Positions 34,319-47,068 are shown, numbered from the stretch's first letter. The stretch is DNA of 64,000 nucleotides from Thalassia testudinum (GCA_037157565.1 JAZHRO010000012.1:8210501-8274500), one strand, 5' to 3'. Notes: generated by a model from the sequence alone, not told the origin. Translations and numbers: made by a program.

Positions 34319-34850
34319 CCTAGACAGTCGATTAGACGAGGCTTTGTGGGCTTATAGGATCGCCCATAAAACACCCATAGGCATGTCACCATACAGACTT
34401 GTTTATGGGAAACCTTGTCATCTTTCCGTAGAAATTGAACACAAGGCCTATTAGTCAATTAAAGCCCGCAATCTTGACCTCGTGAAGGCTAGTGATTATC
34501 GTAGGTTGCAGCTTAGTGAACTTGAGGAATTTCGAAATGATTCCTATGAGAGTTCTAAGTTGTATAAGGAAAAGTTGAAAGCCTTCTACGATAAACACAT
34601 TTCCCACAAGTCTTTCTCACCTGGTCAGAAGGTGTTACTCTTTGATGCCGGTTTGAAACTCTTCTCTGGAAAACTAAGATCCAAATGGACAAGTCCATTT
34701 GAAGTCACTAGAATCTTCAACAACGGAACTATTGAAATCACTAAACCCAACAAGAATCAACTCCTCAATGTCAATGGTCAACGTCTTAAACCCTATCTTG
34801 AAACACATGTTTTGGGTTTTGTTAGAGACTGCTATATGCTCCATTAATGT
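34319..34850 (+). pseudogene. Ty3/gypsy integrase C-terminal part (Athila/Tat type)
   Basis: It contains [38 protein letters not shown], a stop, then LQLSELEEFRNDSYESSKLY, FDAGLKLFSGKLRSKWTSPF and LNVNGQRLKPYLE. These are the final part of a gypsy integrase and its C-terminal tail, matching the same region of the minus-strand element at 59272-59780. All upstream gypsy domains are missing: it begins right where the copia RNase H ends. Confidence 0.9.
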
Positions 34851-37800
34851 TCTTTAAGGTTTACGCCTAGCTGAAGGCGTAAAACTTAGCACTTGTATAT
34901 ACCTGTTTCCTACTTTCCACATTTTTATCTACCTTTACACTTGAGTCTCTACTCTATTTGTTACTTCCTTATCTTCTACCCTTCACTTAGTCCGACCGAC
35001 CACTTTGACTTAGGTCAGACTTGAAATCGTCTGTACAAAGATCTTTGATCTCTTCTATACGGCTCATTCTGTCACCCTATACTAAGTGAAATGTAGAGTC
35101 TTTTTCACCCTTTTCTTACAATGAGAACACTGTAAAATTTTGGCTTGGGAGTGTGTAGTGAATCCTTAATACTTTAAGTGTAATGATAGAAAAAAGAAAA
35201 GAAAATGTAAAAATGTATAAAAATTTAAAATTTTTTGAAAAACACGTAAAGATTTGAAAATTGATAAATAGATAAAAAATATAAAAATAAAAAATAGCAA
35301 AAATAGGGGGATTACATTCGTTCAAAAGAAGAACTGAAGAAGAATTATAAATACCTTATTTAAATATTTATAATTAATAAATTAAGAGTTAAATTTCCTA
35401 AGGTCGGAAATAATAAAAACATATATGCATATTTATATTGTAAATACTGTATACTAATAAGAGCATCGAATCCTTACTTTGGACTTTCTCTTGAATATCT
35501 TTTCAAAACATGTATTTGTTTGCGAATTTTAAATGGGATTTTCTCGAGTTAAGAGTCTAAAATCCTAATACGATTTGTTTTTGCCGCTTTTTATTCTGAA
35601 ACAAAGTAACTAAGATTTCATTAAACTTTATGTGAGACTTAAATTTTGGAATTAAATTATAACTTTCATGGTCAATAAGACTAGGTTATATCCTTCTGAT
35701 TTTTGAATAACTGTTTTTACCACCAAGTTGAGTAAAGAGATTAGATATCTAAAGTTGATGAAGTGAAGAGTTAGTAGAATCCTTAATCATAAAGTCTAAT
35801 GGGTTATAATTAGCTTAATCAATTGAAAATGTTCGGCTAGACTTGGCGAGTCGCGTCTTGACAGATCCTGTCGGTTGATACTAATGGTTTAAGGGACTTG
35901 AGAGTGAAAGGCTTTGTTGTTCACACTCTAGTTTGCGAGGTAAGTAATCTAAGTGTCCAAACTTCAAATACATTAGAATTGCCTTGCTGGCATCTGAGAC
36001 GGCGAAAATGCAGAGGTTAAGAGATCGGTTCTAAATCATCTTTAGTCCAAGGATTTTCGCAGGACAACTCTTAAAAGGGTGAAGGATGTGTCACTCACTT
36101 AGAAAAAAGACTTAGAGTATTTACTTTGGAGTAAGAAAAATGAGGAGGAAAAAAATAAATTTATTGAAAAAAAAATTATATACACCCTGTAGTTAAGCAT
36201 CTCGCTATAAATGGATGCTTATGCAATTTTTATCCATCAAATAAAGCATCTCGCTACATATGTATGCTACCCCTTCCTCCATTAATAAAAACACCTCGCT
36301 ACATATGAGTGTTTTTATTTATAGAAAATAGATTGGAAAAATATGGAGATAAAATATAGGAATAATAGACCCAGTGGTCCACTGGGGAAATATATGCCTA
36401 GAGCGTTGACCTCGGGATAAAAACAGGTGAGGAAAAAACAACCAAATCTGAGTAAGGCCAAGCCAAAGGCTTGAATTGGAATAACCTGGATTGGAAATTG
36501 ACGTCTTAAAATCTGGATTTTTGCAACTTTGGATGCTTGTAGGATGAGTCTACTTCACAAGCACGGATGCTTCAAACTCATAGCTAGTAAACCTTGTAGT
36601 GGGCAGTGAAGCTTGAAAAATTGGGTTTTGGAGACTAGTGGTTGAGGCCTAAAGGAGACAGATTGACAAGACCTTAGGTCTAAAAGTTCACCCTTGATGC
36701 TGTGGATTGATTAGTTTATGGATTTTGCTATTCTCTTAAGTTGGTCCAGAAAGGGTGTTTAGTTGAATTACAAAAGCTTAGGTTGGTAAAAATTGGATTT
36801 CACGAGCTCAAGGACTAACTTAAGTTTATTGAATTTTTGAGTTAGAATTTAACTTTTAGTATTTAAGTCTTGTTACCTTATTCATCTTGACTTCTTTGAT
36901 TTTTAGAATTTAGAGTGGATACAGAGAATAAATGGGTTTTCGATGTTCTTCGAAAGAAATTTTTGTTGAGATTTTATTTTTACAAATACAGTTTCTGAAA
37001 ACTATTTAGGGTTTTGAGTCCATTGTAAGAGGATTCTCGCTAATGCTTTGATTATTTATGGATATTTATTTAAAATAAAATAAAAATATAAAAATATAAA
37101 TAATAAAAGCATTCTGACCTAAACATTCATATACTGTAGAGTTATTTATAATTATTTAATCACCTTGGTGCTTAAATCATCATATACTTGATTGATTTTG
37201 CTAAGGACTAGTAAAACTTTGGTTTAGAGGTATGATGAGAGACTTATTATGGCTCATAATTAACACAAATTAGCTAGTTCACTTAGCTAATTACCTAAGA
37301 ATATACTAAATATAGTGTTAATTATAATATAGGGGTAAAATAGCAAGGACATAGAAAGTAAGTTAAAAAACATAATTAATGCTCAATTAATCTTAATGTA
37401 AGTTTAATTAATAATTAAGACTCAATTTACAATCATTTATCTATATATGAAGTATTTAATTTAACTTAATTAATTTAATGACTTAAGTATGTAATTAACC
37501 TAATTAATCTTATCAATTATATAAATATAGCTAAAAAGGATAAAAACATAATTTCAAGGCATAAATATATTATTTACATTATTTATAATAATATAGAAAA
37601 AGTTGAAAAATAAATAAATTAAAATAAGCCTTAAAAATCATTATTTACGTTTATGTCCCTAATTTCCATTGCAATCGAGTCCTTTATATCATTCAGGTCC
37701 TTCACTATTTCTGATTAGGTCCTTGTGCACATTGTCTTCTTCCTCTTCTTCTTCACTTTGGACGGCCGAGAATGGCCAGTGTTCGCACCTTTGGATCACC

Positions 37801-40800
37801 ACCAATCTTACCTCTAAACACTTTCGCCGTTGTCGCCATTACTTATCTCACCTCCACATTTTCATCCAACAGTTCTGATCCTCCTATACCTAACAACCTC
37901 CGGCATGGTAAACTCACCATCGCCAAAGAAGATCACCTAGATTGGGATGTACCTAGATGCAATCGCGTCTAGATACCTTCTTGCTCACCTCGTTCTCCAC
38001 TTATAAATACCCTATCTTACCTTCGAACTCTGTTAGTGACCCCTTACCCTCTTCTTCCACCACAGTTGCTCATAGGTCTTCCTCCTAGCTCTGGCATCTT
38101 CTCACCACCATTCTCGAGCATCGTCACTGAGGAGTGCTGCCTCTCTCACCCCCTCTTTCTCTCCTCCACCCTACCACCGACGTTGGAGCATGCCACAACT
38201 TTCGATTTCCTCCTGCCTTGATCGGCTGGAGTTGCTCTTCTCACCTTATCTGATTTCAATCTCATTTTTGCCCTGCCACCGGCGGAATCCCTCACCTCCC
38301 TCGTCCAGGTAATCGTAGATAGCTTAGAATTTAGTGTAGATTAGATGTAGCTAGTTAGTTAGGTAGATAGAGTAGTGTAATGTTTAAATTTAGCGTCGCC
38401 TTCCTCGTCTTCGGGGAACCAATTCCGGTTCACCAGACCTTATTTCATTGATCCAACCACATGTTCATCTTCTCTATCTCATTGTGAATTCATTCCATGT
38501 TCTAATTCACTAATTTGATCACCTAATCGCCTAAATCACCTTACCTTCACTGGATCTCCTTCGCTGTCTATGGCAGAGGGATCTGAACTAAATCACACTC
38601 ATCAAGAGCCCTCCGCCACCATATCATCACACAAGGGCCCGTTCCACCCTTTAATTAGATCTATAAACACTTATATCATAAACGCTCAAATTCATTCCAA
38701 CTTCTAACCCTGTTGTCCATGGCGAGCTTATAAGAGTTAATGCACCTAATTAACCACCTAATCATCGTCGTCTACTCCATTTATGCATTTCTCCTCACCC
38801 AACTAAGTGAGAGGGTGAATCTTGAGTTCTTATGAACTCAAGATCCATTTCTTCTATATTTTGTAAATTAATCCTTGTGTCAGATCTTCAATTGCTTTAA
38901 TTAATGTGTTCTCAAGGCTCTTCGTGACCTTAGGAACACAATGATGTCTTTGTTTTAGTATTTCAGGGAGATTTTTGTTCTAGTACTATGAATCAGAACT
39001 CACCGGAGCTTCGGTGAGCTCCGACAAGTCAAAACTAACACCTCAGCCTTTGGATGGTTGTGAAAGTTTCAGATAGTTTTATTTGGATAAAAGGATCTGA
39101 TTTAACCCATTAGACCTATGATCCGATGTGAATTCTTCTAGGTTGAGGATCATCTTCTTCAACTTCGGCGAAGTTGGATAGAAGAGTCTTTTGAGGGTTA
39201 GAACCTGGTAATTGATTCTGAAGCATGAGTTGGACATCTAGATTCTATTCTGGGTGTTAATTAGATTTGAGAAGCTTTGGATTGATCTGTCGAACAACTC
39301 CCTTTTGGAATTTAGGTGATGGTGTCTGAGAGTATAGTTAGAGTGATTAAAGTTTGATTTTAATGAGTCGTATGAATTCCTAAGGGTAATTTTAGTTGAT
39401 CTGGGTAATTGATTGGATTTAAGAAACTCTAATTGAGAAAGTCAACTTCCAAGCCTTGCAGGTCAACTCTAACTTGAGTTTGAGGCTTTAGAGTTTGAAT
39501 CTCTGATTTTTAGGTGGAATTGAGATTCTTTAGTGATTGCGAAACATTTAGAGCAGATTCGAACAAGAATTATTGAGAAATTAAGTAGATTCTTTCATCT
39601 GTGCAGTTTGGGTTACTTCTAAAAGCCATAGGTGTTCATAAGCTTTCTGTCGAGATTTCAAGCTAAAAATTGTTCAAATTGGTCAAGTTTAACCTCTTGA
39701 ATTGATCCATTTACCTTCTAAGGGTTTTAAACTATCTATTGGACTGATTCACATTAGAATCAAGGTTTTTAACATTGAGATTGGATGCTGAGAAGCTTTT
39801 GAGCTTCTAAAAGCTTTTCAGATCCTTTTCTCCCACTCCTTTGAGTGCAGAATGCTCTCCTGTAGCTAATCGGATACTCAATTGAGGGTATTTCCTTGTC
39901 CTACTGGTCTTTTGACTTGAAAACTCTTCCCTGAGCATGGTCCTGTACATGGAAAAAGTGCCAACTTCATTAAATCTGTGCATAAGTTATGTTCCAAAGT
40001 TCAAATTGAGTCTAAAATTAAAATCTAGAGTCTTTACACTCTCGATTAAGCTTTGAACCATCATGAATGGAGCACTGAGCCAAAAGTTATCCTCGTTCGA
40101 AGTTTAGCCGACCGATGACTTTGCACTGACGGAGACTCAGCTATGTTAGTCCCACGTCGGGAGTTGATGGATGCCTGCGGCTGAACAAAAGCAAATGGGT
40201 GCTGAGGCAATTAGATGGTCAGTGCAGGGCATATCTCTTGAGCACATGATCCGATCTGCGTGTGCTTGCATGAGCACACGTGCGTGTGCATATGTGCCCA
40301 GGTGGGTGTGAGCGTGAATGTGGGTTGGATATGGTCCAATACTATGTATCATAAAACACTGCAATCCACATTAAACAAATTAGGATTGGGTTTACGTAGT
40401 GGTTGATCCGATCCATAATTGGACCGTAGATCCCGCGAAAGAACCCGATTTGCCCATTAAACCAATTTTTGGTTCAGTGAGAAGAAACATAAGGGTTTAA
40501 GGGCTTAAAATGGCTAAGTGTGGGAGAGAAGGGTGAAGAGAGAGGGCCAAATGACTAGAGAGAAGAAGGGAAGAGACTCTGAAATGAGACTAAGTGTCGA
40601 GAAATAAAGAGATGAGATTAAGGTTGAGGTTAACAAAAAGAGGTTTTAAAATGAAAGGTTATAAAGACAGTGTGAGAGAAAGAGTAAATAGACATCTTAG
40701 ATCTTAATTAAAAGTTTGAAAATAACGTTTAAGTCATCTGATTCCTTGAAGAGACGTCTGACAATGAACAAAGGCATGTGTTGTATTGAAGTCATTCTTT

Positions 40801-41205
40801 TGTGCTTTTATTTTTGTATAACACTTGATGTAATTTCATTTCTTGCTATTAATTGTAAAATCATTCATGTCGGTGTATTTCATTAATGGAATAATTATCA
40901 TGTTTCAAGTTTAATTTTGTATGCAATTGTTCATGAGCTTAACATATATCATAATTATAGATTTAATTAATAAAGTTATTAGTTAATTATTAATTTAGAA
41001 TAAAAATGATGAGTTGATTAAGTTTAAATACCTCTCAGTGAACGACTTGGACTCAACCAGTTAAATAATTTAAATTTAAAATATAGGTTAACTTGACCCT
41101 ATACTACGATTAAAGACGATAATTTAACTGATCAAGTTAACTTAAGTTTTTTATTTACATAATTAATTAAGTCTAATAACCTTAATTAGCTACGTTGAGA
41201 ATTGA
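34851..41205 (+). other. Non-coding tail of the gypsy fragment (UTR, probable LTR sequence)
   Basis: This is a long AT-rich stretch without recognisable coding. A purine-rich TTGGCTTGGGAGTG near 35140-35155 could be the polypurine tract with an LTR after it. The block 37640-38340 ('ggtcctt', 'cttcttcctcttcttcttc', then C-rich sequence) resembles the middle part of the family A LTRs. The hairpin group at 36194-36319 lies here. I could not define an LTR end, nor a target duplication at the outer limits. Confidence 0.5.
36194..36319 (+). repeat. Three consecutive hairpins with a shared loop
   Basis: Inverted repeats TAAGCATC/GATGCTTA (36194-36221), AGCAT/ATGCT (36245-36267) and AATAAAAACAC/GTGTTTTTATT (36284-36319) each enclose a loop of the type CTCGCTA(C/T)A. 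Stems differ in sequence but stay paired. Confidence 0.65.
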
Positions 41206-41252
41206 ACGATCACTGAGCATGACAGATATTCATGCTCTAGCTTGAAGGGAAG
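41206..41252 (+). pseudogene. Last codons of copia RNase H and polypurine tract
   Basis: The frame reads SLSMTDIHALA then TGA, matching the usual copia C-terminus. It is followed by CTTGAAGGGAAG, a polypurine tract directly before the LTR start TGTAAGC. About 300 bp of RNase H between 34318 and here are missing. Confidence 0.7.
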
Positions 41253-41412
41253 TGTAAGCATATAATGTTCCTCTATTTTTTATGTTTTTCTTGTACAAGC
41301 TTATGGGTGTTTAGCTCCTTAAGGGTAGTTTTGTACTTTTAATCATTTGATCTCTCTCTCAATATAAAAGAGCCTAAGTTTTCTACAATGAATGCAGTCA
41401 TTTCATCCAAGT
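41253..41412 (+). repeat. 3' LTR of the nested copia element
   Basis: It starts TGTAAGCATATAATG, carries the landmarks GCTTATGGGTGTTTAGCTCC and ATATAAAAGAGCC, and ends ...CATCCAAGT. It is clearly the partner of 23107-23272, with a shorter (CT)n run. It is followed by TTTAT, the target duplication. Confidence 0.85.
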
Positions 41413-42063
41413 TTTATATATTATCCATAAGGAAAAAATAAAGGCTTGATCGGATGAGAAGTGAATGCATTAATGCGGTAGCTTACAAAGGACCGATAAG
41501 AAATAGTGCAAAGAGTGAAAGCAAGAAGAGAGGCTAGGTTCAAGTGGGGAAGAACTCTGTTGAAAAGAAATTAAGAATCTAACTAAATCTAGTTATGCAA
41601 CTAAAAAACCCCAATTGGATGTATAATCTACTCAATCCATTTGTCTTTTTAATATCAATATCTCCCTTTCACCGGATAACTTACCTTTCCCTTTTCAAAA
41701 AAATCAACATCTCTGTTTCATGCATCTTCTAGGCTTGTTGATATTTTGACAGTCTACACACACTCGTAGGTAAAATGGATGGTCTTTCTACAATTGTTTA
41801 CCATCTTCCTTTCACTTTGAGAAGGTAACTTTTTTTCCAGAGAAAACACTGGCTTCCTGGTAGCTATCTTTAACAAATTTACCATTGGTTTACACATGTT
41901 GTTCGCAATAGTGTGTCCATCTGTTCCAAGTACTTAAGACATTTCTTTGTTATGCAATATGCTCTTCGATTCTGCCATGTTCACAGAAACTGCAATGGAT
42001 AAATCCAATAATTTAACATGCTTAGTAGAAAACAATAGATCCACCATAACAACTAATATTCTC
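41413..42063. other. Spacer between two copia elements, no gene seen
   Basis: AT-rich sequence without recognisable coding content. Confidence 0.5.
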
Positions 42064-42560
42064 TGAGAGCACCACTGACTTTATCATTTTGGTATGGCCA
42101 AAATCTGGAATATTCTGCACTCATCAGGTCCCATATCCATCCAAGGAAAATCTCACGATAGCAACTTTTTTTTTGTGTTCTTTTGTTTTGGTCCTCGGGG
42201 GGCTGCTCTCCAAGCAGTTGACTTAGGAAACAAGTAACCCAACCTTCTTTCCAGCCAATCCAAATGAACCAGCACAGCCATCCTATCAGCTATTCTCTAC
42301 CGATTATGCCATCTTATCAGCTATTGTTCTTTTCTTTTCATTGATGGACATCTCTGTATATATGTGTGTTGTGTCCAGTGTTGGTGTGTGCAAAAGTTAG
42401 ATGTGGTGGTGTACGTAGGTGAGTAGTGGTGGCGGAGGGTGATGCAAAGAGTTTGTACTTGAGTAATGAGTGGTGACATATAGCATATGGTGTCATGTAC
42501 TTGGATTTGAGTGAGTAGGTTACTGTTGTGTATTGTGACTTTGCCCATGAATTATATAAG
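42064..42560 (+). repeat. 5' LTR (alignable part) of this copia element
   Basis: It begins TGAGAGCACCACTGAC and aligns with 48339-48780 for about 480 bp. Past 42560 the two copies are no longer alignable by eye, so the true LTR end is uncertain. Confidence 0.65.
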
Positions 42561-42979
42561 TTAAATGTATTAGTGTTTATGTGATTAAATCTTTGCAAAC
42601 ACTACATCGAGATCTTTTAGTTACAAGGGATGGTTAATACAAATGATAACCACACAAATATGCATAATGTGTATCTAACTACATTGTTGTCTTTTTATTT
42701 ATTTTCTCTACTAAGTTTTCTGCTCTCTTTTGCTAGAATTACTTACCCATGGAAAGTACAAGGTGTAGATGTGACTAGGGTCGAGCATAGAAGAATACAA
42801 GTATAAAAGATGAAGTGTTTGAGTAGCTTTAGAGAACATTTCCATAATTATGCAATTCTTGTACTATATACTTTCACTACAATGTAAACCATATTGTGGC
42901 AAGCTTTATGTATTTGTGGTTGGCATGTCATGATGATCCAATGGGCAGTGGTTTGGCAAAGGTTGACTTACGAATGTAT

Positions 42980-44340
42980 CGGTGACCCAAGGAGTTGGGT
43001 CGTCACAGGTTGCTCCAACCATATGATCGGTGACATGATGAAACTCGTAGGCCTAAGTATAAAGGAGGAAAACTTGTGGTTAGCCAATAACTCAAAGATA
43101 CCTGTTTCACATATTGGCACAACTACAATCATTCCTACATTCAGTACTCAAAAAGTGAAGCTCTAACATGTTTACCATGTGTTAGGTACGAAGAAAAATC
43201 TTTTTTCAATATATAGATAACATCCATAGGAAATTATGTTGTATTTGGTCGTGGGATTTTATAATTTATAGAAATTTGGAGCTTCCTGACACCGTAGTCA
43301 TGACTGTGAAAGGAGTAGTCTATCATGTAATGTCAGCAAGTTGCATACGTTGATAAGACTAAGAAAAATGAGATGGCTGATCTTTAACATGCACAACTTG
43401 AACATGTTAGCTATCATAAACGAAGATTATACGTAGCGGTCAATGCTCAGAGGACTCCCACTACTAGGAGTTTGAGAAGACATGATTTTTGTTGGGTGTT
43501 AGCTCGGTGAGGCTCATTAATTACCTTATAAGGAGTTCAGCTACAGAGTCAAGGAATCATTGGAACTTGTCCACTCAAATGTATTTGGCCCAGTTAAGAC
43601 TTTATCAATTAGTGGAATGCGTTACATGGTAACATTTTTTGATGATTTTTTAAGGCATGCCTAGGTTTTTTTTATGAAAGAAAAATTCAAAATTCTTTCT
43701 AAATTCAAGGAATTCAAGGAGAAGGTTGACAATGAAATTGGAAAACAAGTTTGTTGCCTGTAGATTGATAATGGGGGTTAATATGCATCAATTGAGTTCT
43801 CCGCTTATCTTAAAGAAGTCAAATTAACTTGCCCAAGCACACCGAAATAGAATGGGGTTCCAAAAAGGAAGAATAAACACTTGGTAGAGATATGTTGGAG
43901 TATGTTACATGCAAAGAATATGTTGCCTAAATTTTGGGTGGAATGCATGAGGACGATAGCTGATATGATTAATCAACTACAGCAACCAAAGCTCAACTTT
44001 TTGTCTCCTTTTTAGATGCTTTGGAATCTCAAATCCATTGTAAGTCACTTTTATGTATTTGGATCTATTTGCTATGTTTTTATTCCTAACGATCTACACA
44101 ATAAGTTTGATAAGAAGGCAATTCGGTGCATATTTGTTGGAAATGATAATGAAAGGAAGAATTGGAGATGTTGTGATCCAATCACCAACAAACGCTATGT
44201 ACCAAGGAATGTGGTATTTAATGAAGCGTCATCTTGGAGGTTACCTCAAGAGGCTATTTTGCCTGATACTAAATATTTAGAAGATAAAGTGGAAGAAGAG
44301 AAGACATAAAGCAAGCAAATGATCATCTCATGGACAACGA
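42980..44340 (+). pseudogene. copia protease and integrase remnant
   Basis: The protease region reads SWVVTGCSNHMIGD (42992-43033). The family usually has VDTGCSNHM, so the catalytic Asp is missing. Then follow PVSHIGTTTIIPTFS, a decayed GAG-preintegrase, and the integrase blocks [45 protein letters not shown] and SMLHAKNMLPKFWVECM. The C-part FGSICYVFIPND and KAIRCIFVGNDNERKNWRCC is at 44059-44170. Stops are frequent. Confidence 0.85.
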
Positions 44341-44364
44341 CAACCTAGTTGAGTCACCTACAAC

Positions 44365-44881
44365 TAGGGGTAGGCGTTTGATTGGTTTGGGTGGATTTGG
44401 GTTATTTGGTTAAGGTTGTATTTGATTTGGGTTGACAAAATGGCCACCCATGACCCAATCAAATTAGATTGGGTTTGGGTCGGGTTTGAATCGATTTGGG
44501 TGGGGTGAAACTCAAATTTTACACATGTTTGGTAACAAATAAGGACTTTTTTAAAAAAAAATGATTTGCAACACAATAAGGACTAAATGTTTCATCCACC
44601 TTCTAAAAAATTAAATACCATCTATGATTACAAAAATAAAGTTTCTAAAAAATATGTCAATATCATTTATAAATCAATGCACCTATATGTTTGGGTTTGG
44701 GTTGGGTGGATGGGTGTGACCCATAGGTCATCCGATTCAATATTTCAGGTTGTTTGGGTGGTTTGGGTTGCATATATATGCCAGACCCATCAACCAACAA
44801 AGAACCTGTATAACTTTTACGATTTGGGTTTCAACCCAACCTCTAACCCAAATAACCCAAACCAAATAACTCCCACCCCTA
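44365..44881. mobile_element. hAT-like MITE
   Basis: It is 517 bp, with terminal inverted repeats TAGGGGTAGGCGTTTGATT / TAGGGGTGGGAGTTATTT and subterminal repeats of TTTGGGT and its complement. The flanking 8-bp sites are cctacaac (44357-44364) and ctcacaac (44882-44889), which match at 6 of 8. The TIR form and 8-bp duplication fit non-autonomous hAT elements. It lies in the hinge between integrase and RT of the copia element. Open frames in it (44364-44576 minus, 44587-44958 plus) are shadows. Confidence 0.75.
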
Positions 44882-44889
44882 CTCACAAC

Positions 44890-45337
44890 ATCAAAAAAGA
44901 CGATAAGTCTATGGAAAAATGGTGTTCACGAAAGAACTCCAAAAGAAGCTTGACCTAATAGCATGAGATCAAAGAACAAGTTGTACCACTCCTAAGATCC
45001 AGCAAACTAAGGTGTAATTCAAAGTGCATAGATGCCGTGTTCACTAAAGAAGAGGGGTTGAAGGAACCCTCTAACAATGAGGAGGCTTCCAAGATTCCAG
45101 AGTAGAGAAAACCTACAGAGGAGGAGTTTCGAGCTTTATAGGAGAATCAAGGTTGGGATCTTGTACCAAGGTGCTGAGATGTGAAGCCGATATCTTGCAA
45201 ATGGGTCTACAAGATAACGACTCATCCCCATGGATCCATAGAGAGATAGATGCAAGGCTCATTTGGTTGCTCGAGGATTTTTGCAACAATATGGGTTAGA
45301 CTATGATGAGACGTTTAGCTTGGTAGTAAGATGATCA
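44890..45337 (+). pseudogene. copia pol: hinge and RT N-part
   Basis: It continues the copia reading after the MITE. Blocks include the 'NQGWDLVPR' start of RT, 'PISCKWVYKI' and 'GLDYDETFS' in changing frames, with stops. The solo LTR interrupts at GATCA (45333-45337). Confidence 0.75.
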
Positions 45338-47068
45338 TGAAAGTTCCCTACTAGGAGGGGTGACGTAATAAAATGCGGAAATAAATATAAACAATATCAC
45401 AGAATAGACAACCACACAAAGTACACAAAGATTTTATAGGTGGAAACCCAAACCGGGTGAAAACCACCACCTAACCCTCTCGAGTTAGGATTTTCCGATC
45501 AACCTAGTTGATCAAATCCACTAACCGAATCACTTTAAAACGAGGGTGATTCAACCTCAGTACAACCACGCTACAAGTACGAGGGTAGCGTTCCTCAACC
45601 CCTTCTCTCCACGAGAAGGATTTTGTCCCACGAAGGAGACGGGAATTCGCAAAGCGAATACCCAACCAAAAGACAAAGATAAAATAAACAACAAACCTAT
45701 AGAGCCAACAAAGTAATAAACCTAAGCTTCTATAGGAATTAGGAAACTCCCCTTTGCAAGGAGTGCGTCGACGATGACGCGGGTGCGTGAGCCACGCAAC
45801 GGCGCAATGTCACTCTCGTGAACAACGGCGGGAGAGCGGGTGCGCGAAGGTTTGATGCTCTCAAGGGAATGGAGCTTAAGCTTGGAGAGCAAGATCTTTT
45901 CTGGACACAAAAGAGTGTGAAAGTGTGTAGCTAAGTGTATCCAAGTGTGTATCTTGTGTCTTTCTTAGTGTGTCTAGGTGTGTAAAGGCTCCCCTCTATT
46001 TATAGAGGCCTTAGGAAGGCTTTGGAAGGTTTAGGAAATGTTCTATAGCCGTTGGGAACAAAGTCCAAGAGAATCAGGCCGAAATCAGGACAATGATTAC
46101 GTTTGACAGGGTTATCGGACGTCTAACTCTCGCATCAGACGTCTGGAAGGCCACTTTAAGACGTCTGATTCTAAGGTCAGACGTCTGATTTTGGGCGGGT
46201 CTCTCCCTGACTTGGATCAGATCTAAACAGGGTTTTTGCGCAAGTCCATCAGACGACATACAGGACATCTGGAACTATGTCTGGACGTCTGGAAACCTAC
46301 TTCTACTGTGGGAATTGATTTCCAAACGTTGCAACGGCTAGAAAATCTCTGAGAAGAGATTTTGGGTCAGCCGAGGCAAAACGGTCATTTATCAGACGTT
46401 TGGAAAGGCCTAAGGACGTCTGATAAGGCTCTAACGGTCATAATCTTGAGTGCCTGCTAAGCTAGCCAACAGTCCACTATCTGGACGTCTGGCAAGTCCA
46501 TCAGACGTCTCCTAAGACGTCTGGTATAAGGGTCTAGACGTCTGATTTCATCAGACAGAACTAACTATGTCCAGCCTAATAGTTATCAGACGTCTGAAAC
46601 AACAGTCAGACGTCTTAAAATACTTTATCAGACGTCTGATTTGGGAATTAGACGTCTGGAAGTGCTGTTTGAACCCTATATTGGTTTTCTAAGTATTCTA
46701 CAGAAAACTTAAGTATCCTAGGGTTGTGTCGATGTTCCTAGGACTACTGTTAGGGTTCTTTGAGGCTCTTTAACATAATTTTCTACGGAAAATAAAAAGA
46801 GCAAGAAAATAAAGACAAGAGATACAAGAAAGGATTAAAAAGAATCTATCCTATTCTTCTTGTCTTCTATCTTCAATCTGTCGCTCCACGCGAACCTCCT
46901 CTCTTTTCCGTCAAGCTCCTCCAATCCGTCCTGGATGCGAGCTCGAACTCCGTCTAAACACGTCCACATTTGCAATTGACCTGAAATATAGGACTCAAAT
47001 TGCAAATGTTAAATAACACGTGTTTTGTTATCATCAAAACAAATGATCGTGGTGCTCTAGCACCAACA
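45338..47068 (-). mobile_element. Solo LTR of the SIRE-like family, minus strand
   Basis: It is 1731 bp. On the minus strand it starts TGTTGGTGCTAGAGCACC at 47068 and ends ...GGGAACTTTCA at 45338. Perfect duplications GATCA lie at 45333-45337 and 47069-47073. The palindrome array is at about 46115-46665. It splits the copia RT between the 'DETFS' and 'QMDVKIAFLHDELDREIY' parts. Confidence 0.92.

Larger units (their letters stand above)
23107..41412 (+). mobile_element. Ty1/copia element stretched to 18.3 kb by nested insertions
   Basis: The outer LTRs 23107-23272 and 41253-41412 are similar in sequence. The flanking 5-bp sites TTTAT (23102-23106 and 41413-41417) match perfectly. Coding order on the plus strand is protease, integrase N-part (to 24979), then after an insertion the integrase C-part, RT and RNase H (32245 to about 34318), then after a second insertion the last codons SLSMTDIHALA plus stop (about 41210-41242), a polypurine tract and the 3' LTR. 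Every part carries stops. Host parts sum to only about 4.3 kb. Confidence 0.85.

Noticed and set aside
42321..42598. Minus-strand Thr/His-rich open frames
   Set aside because: They lie in the copia 5' LTR and come from GT-rich repeats.
44587..44958. 123-codon open frame
   Set aside because: It runs across the MITE border and is made of translated TTTGGGT repeats.
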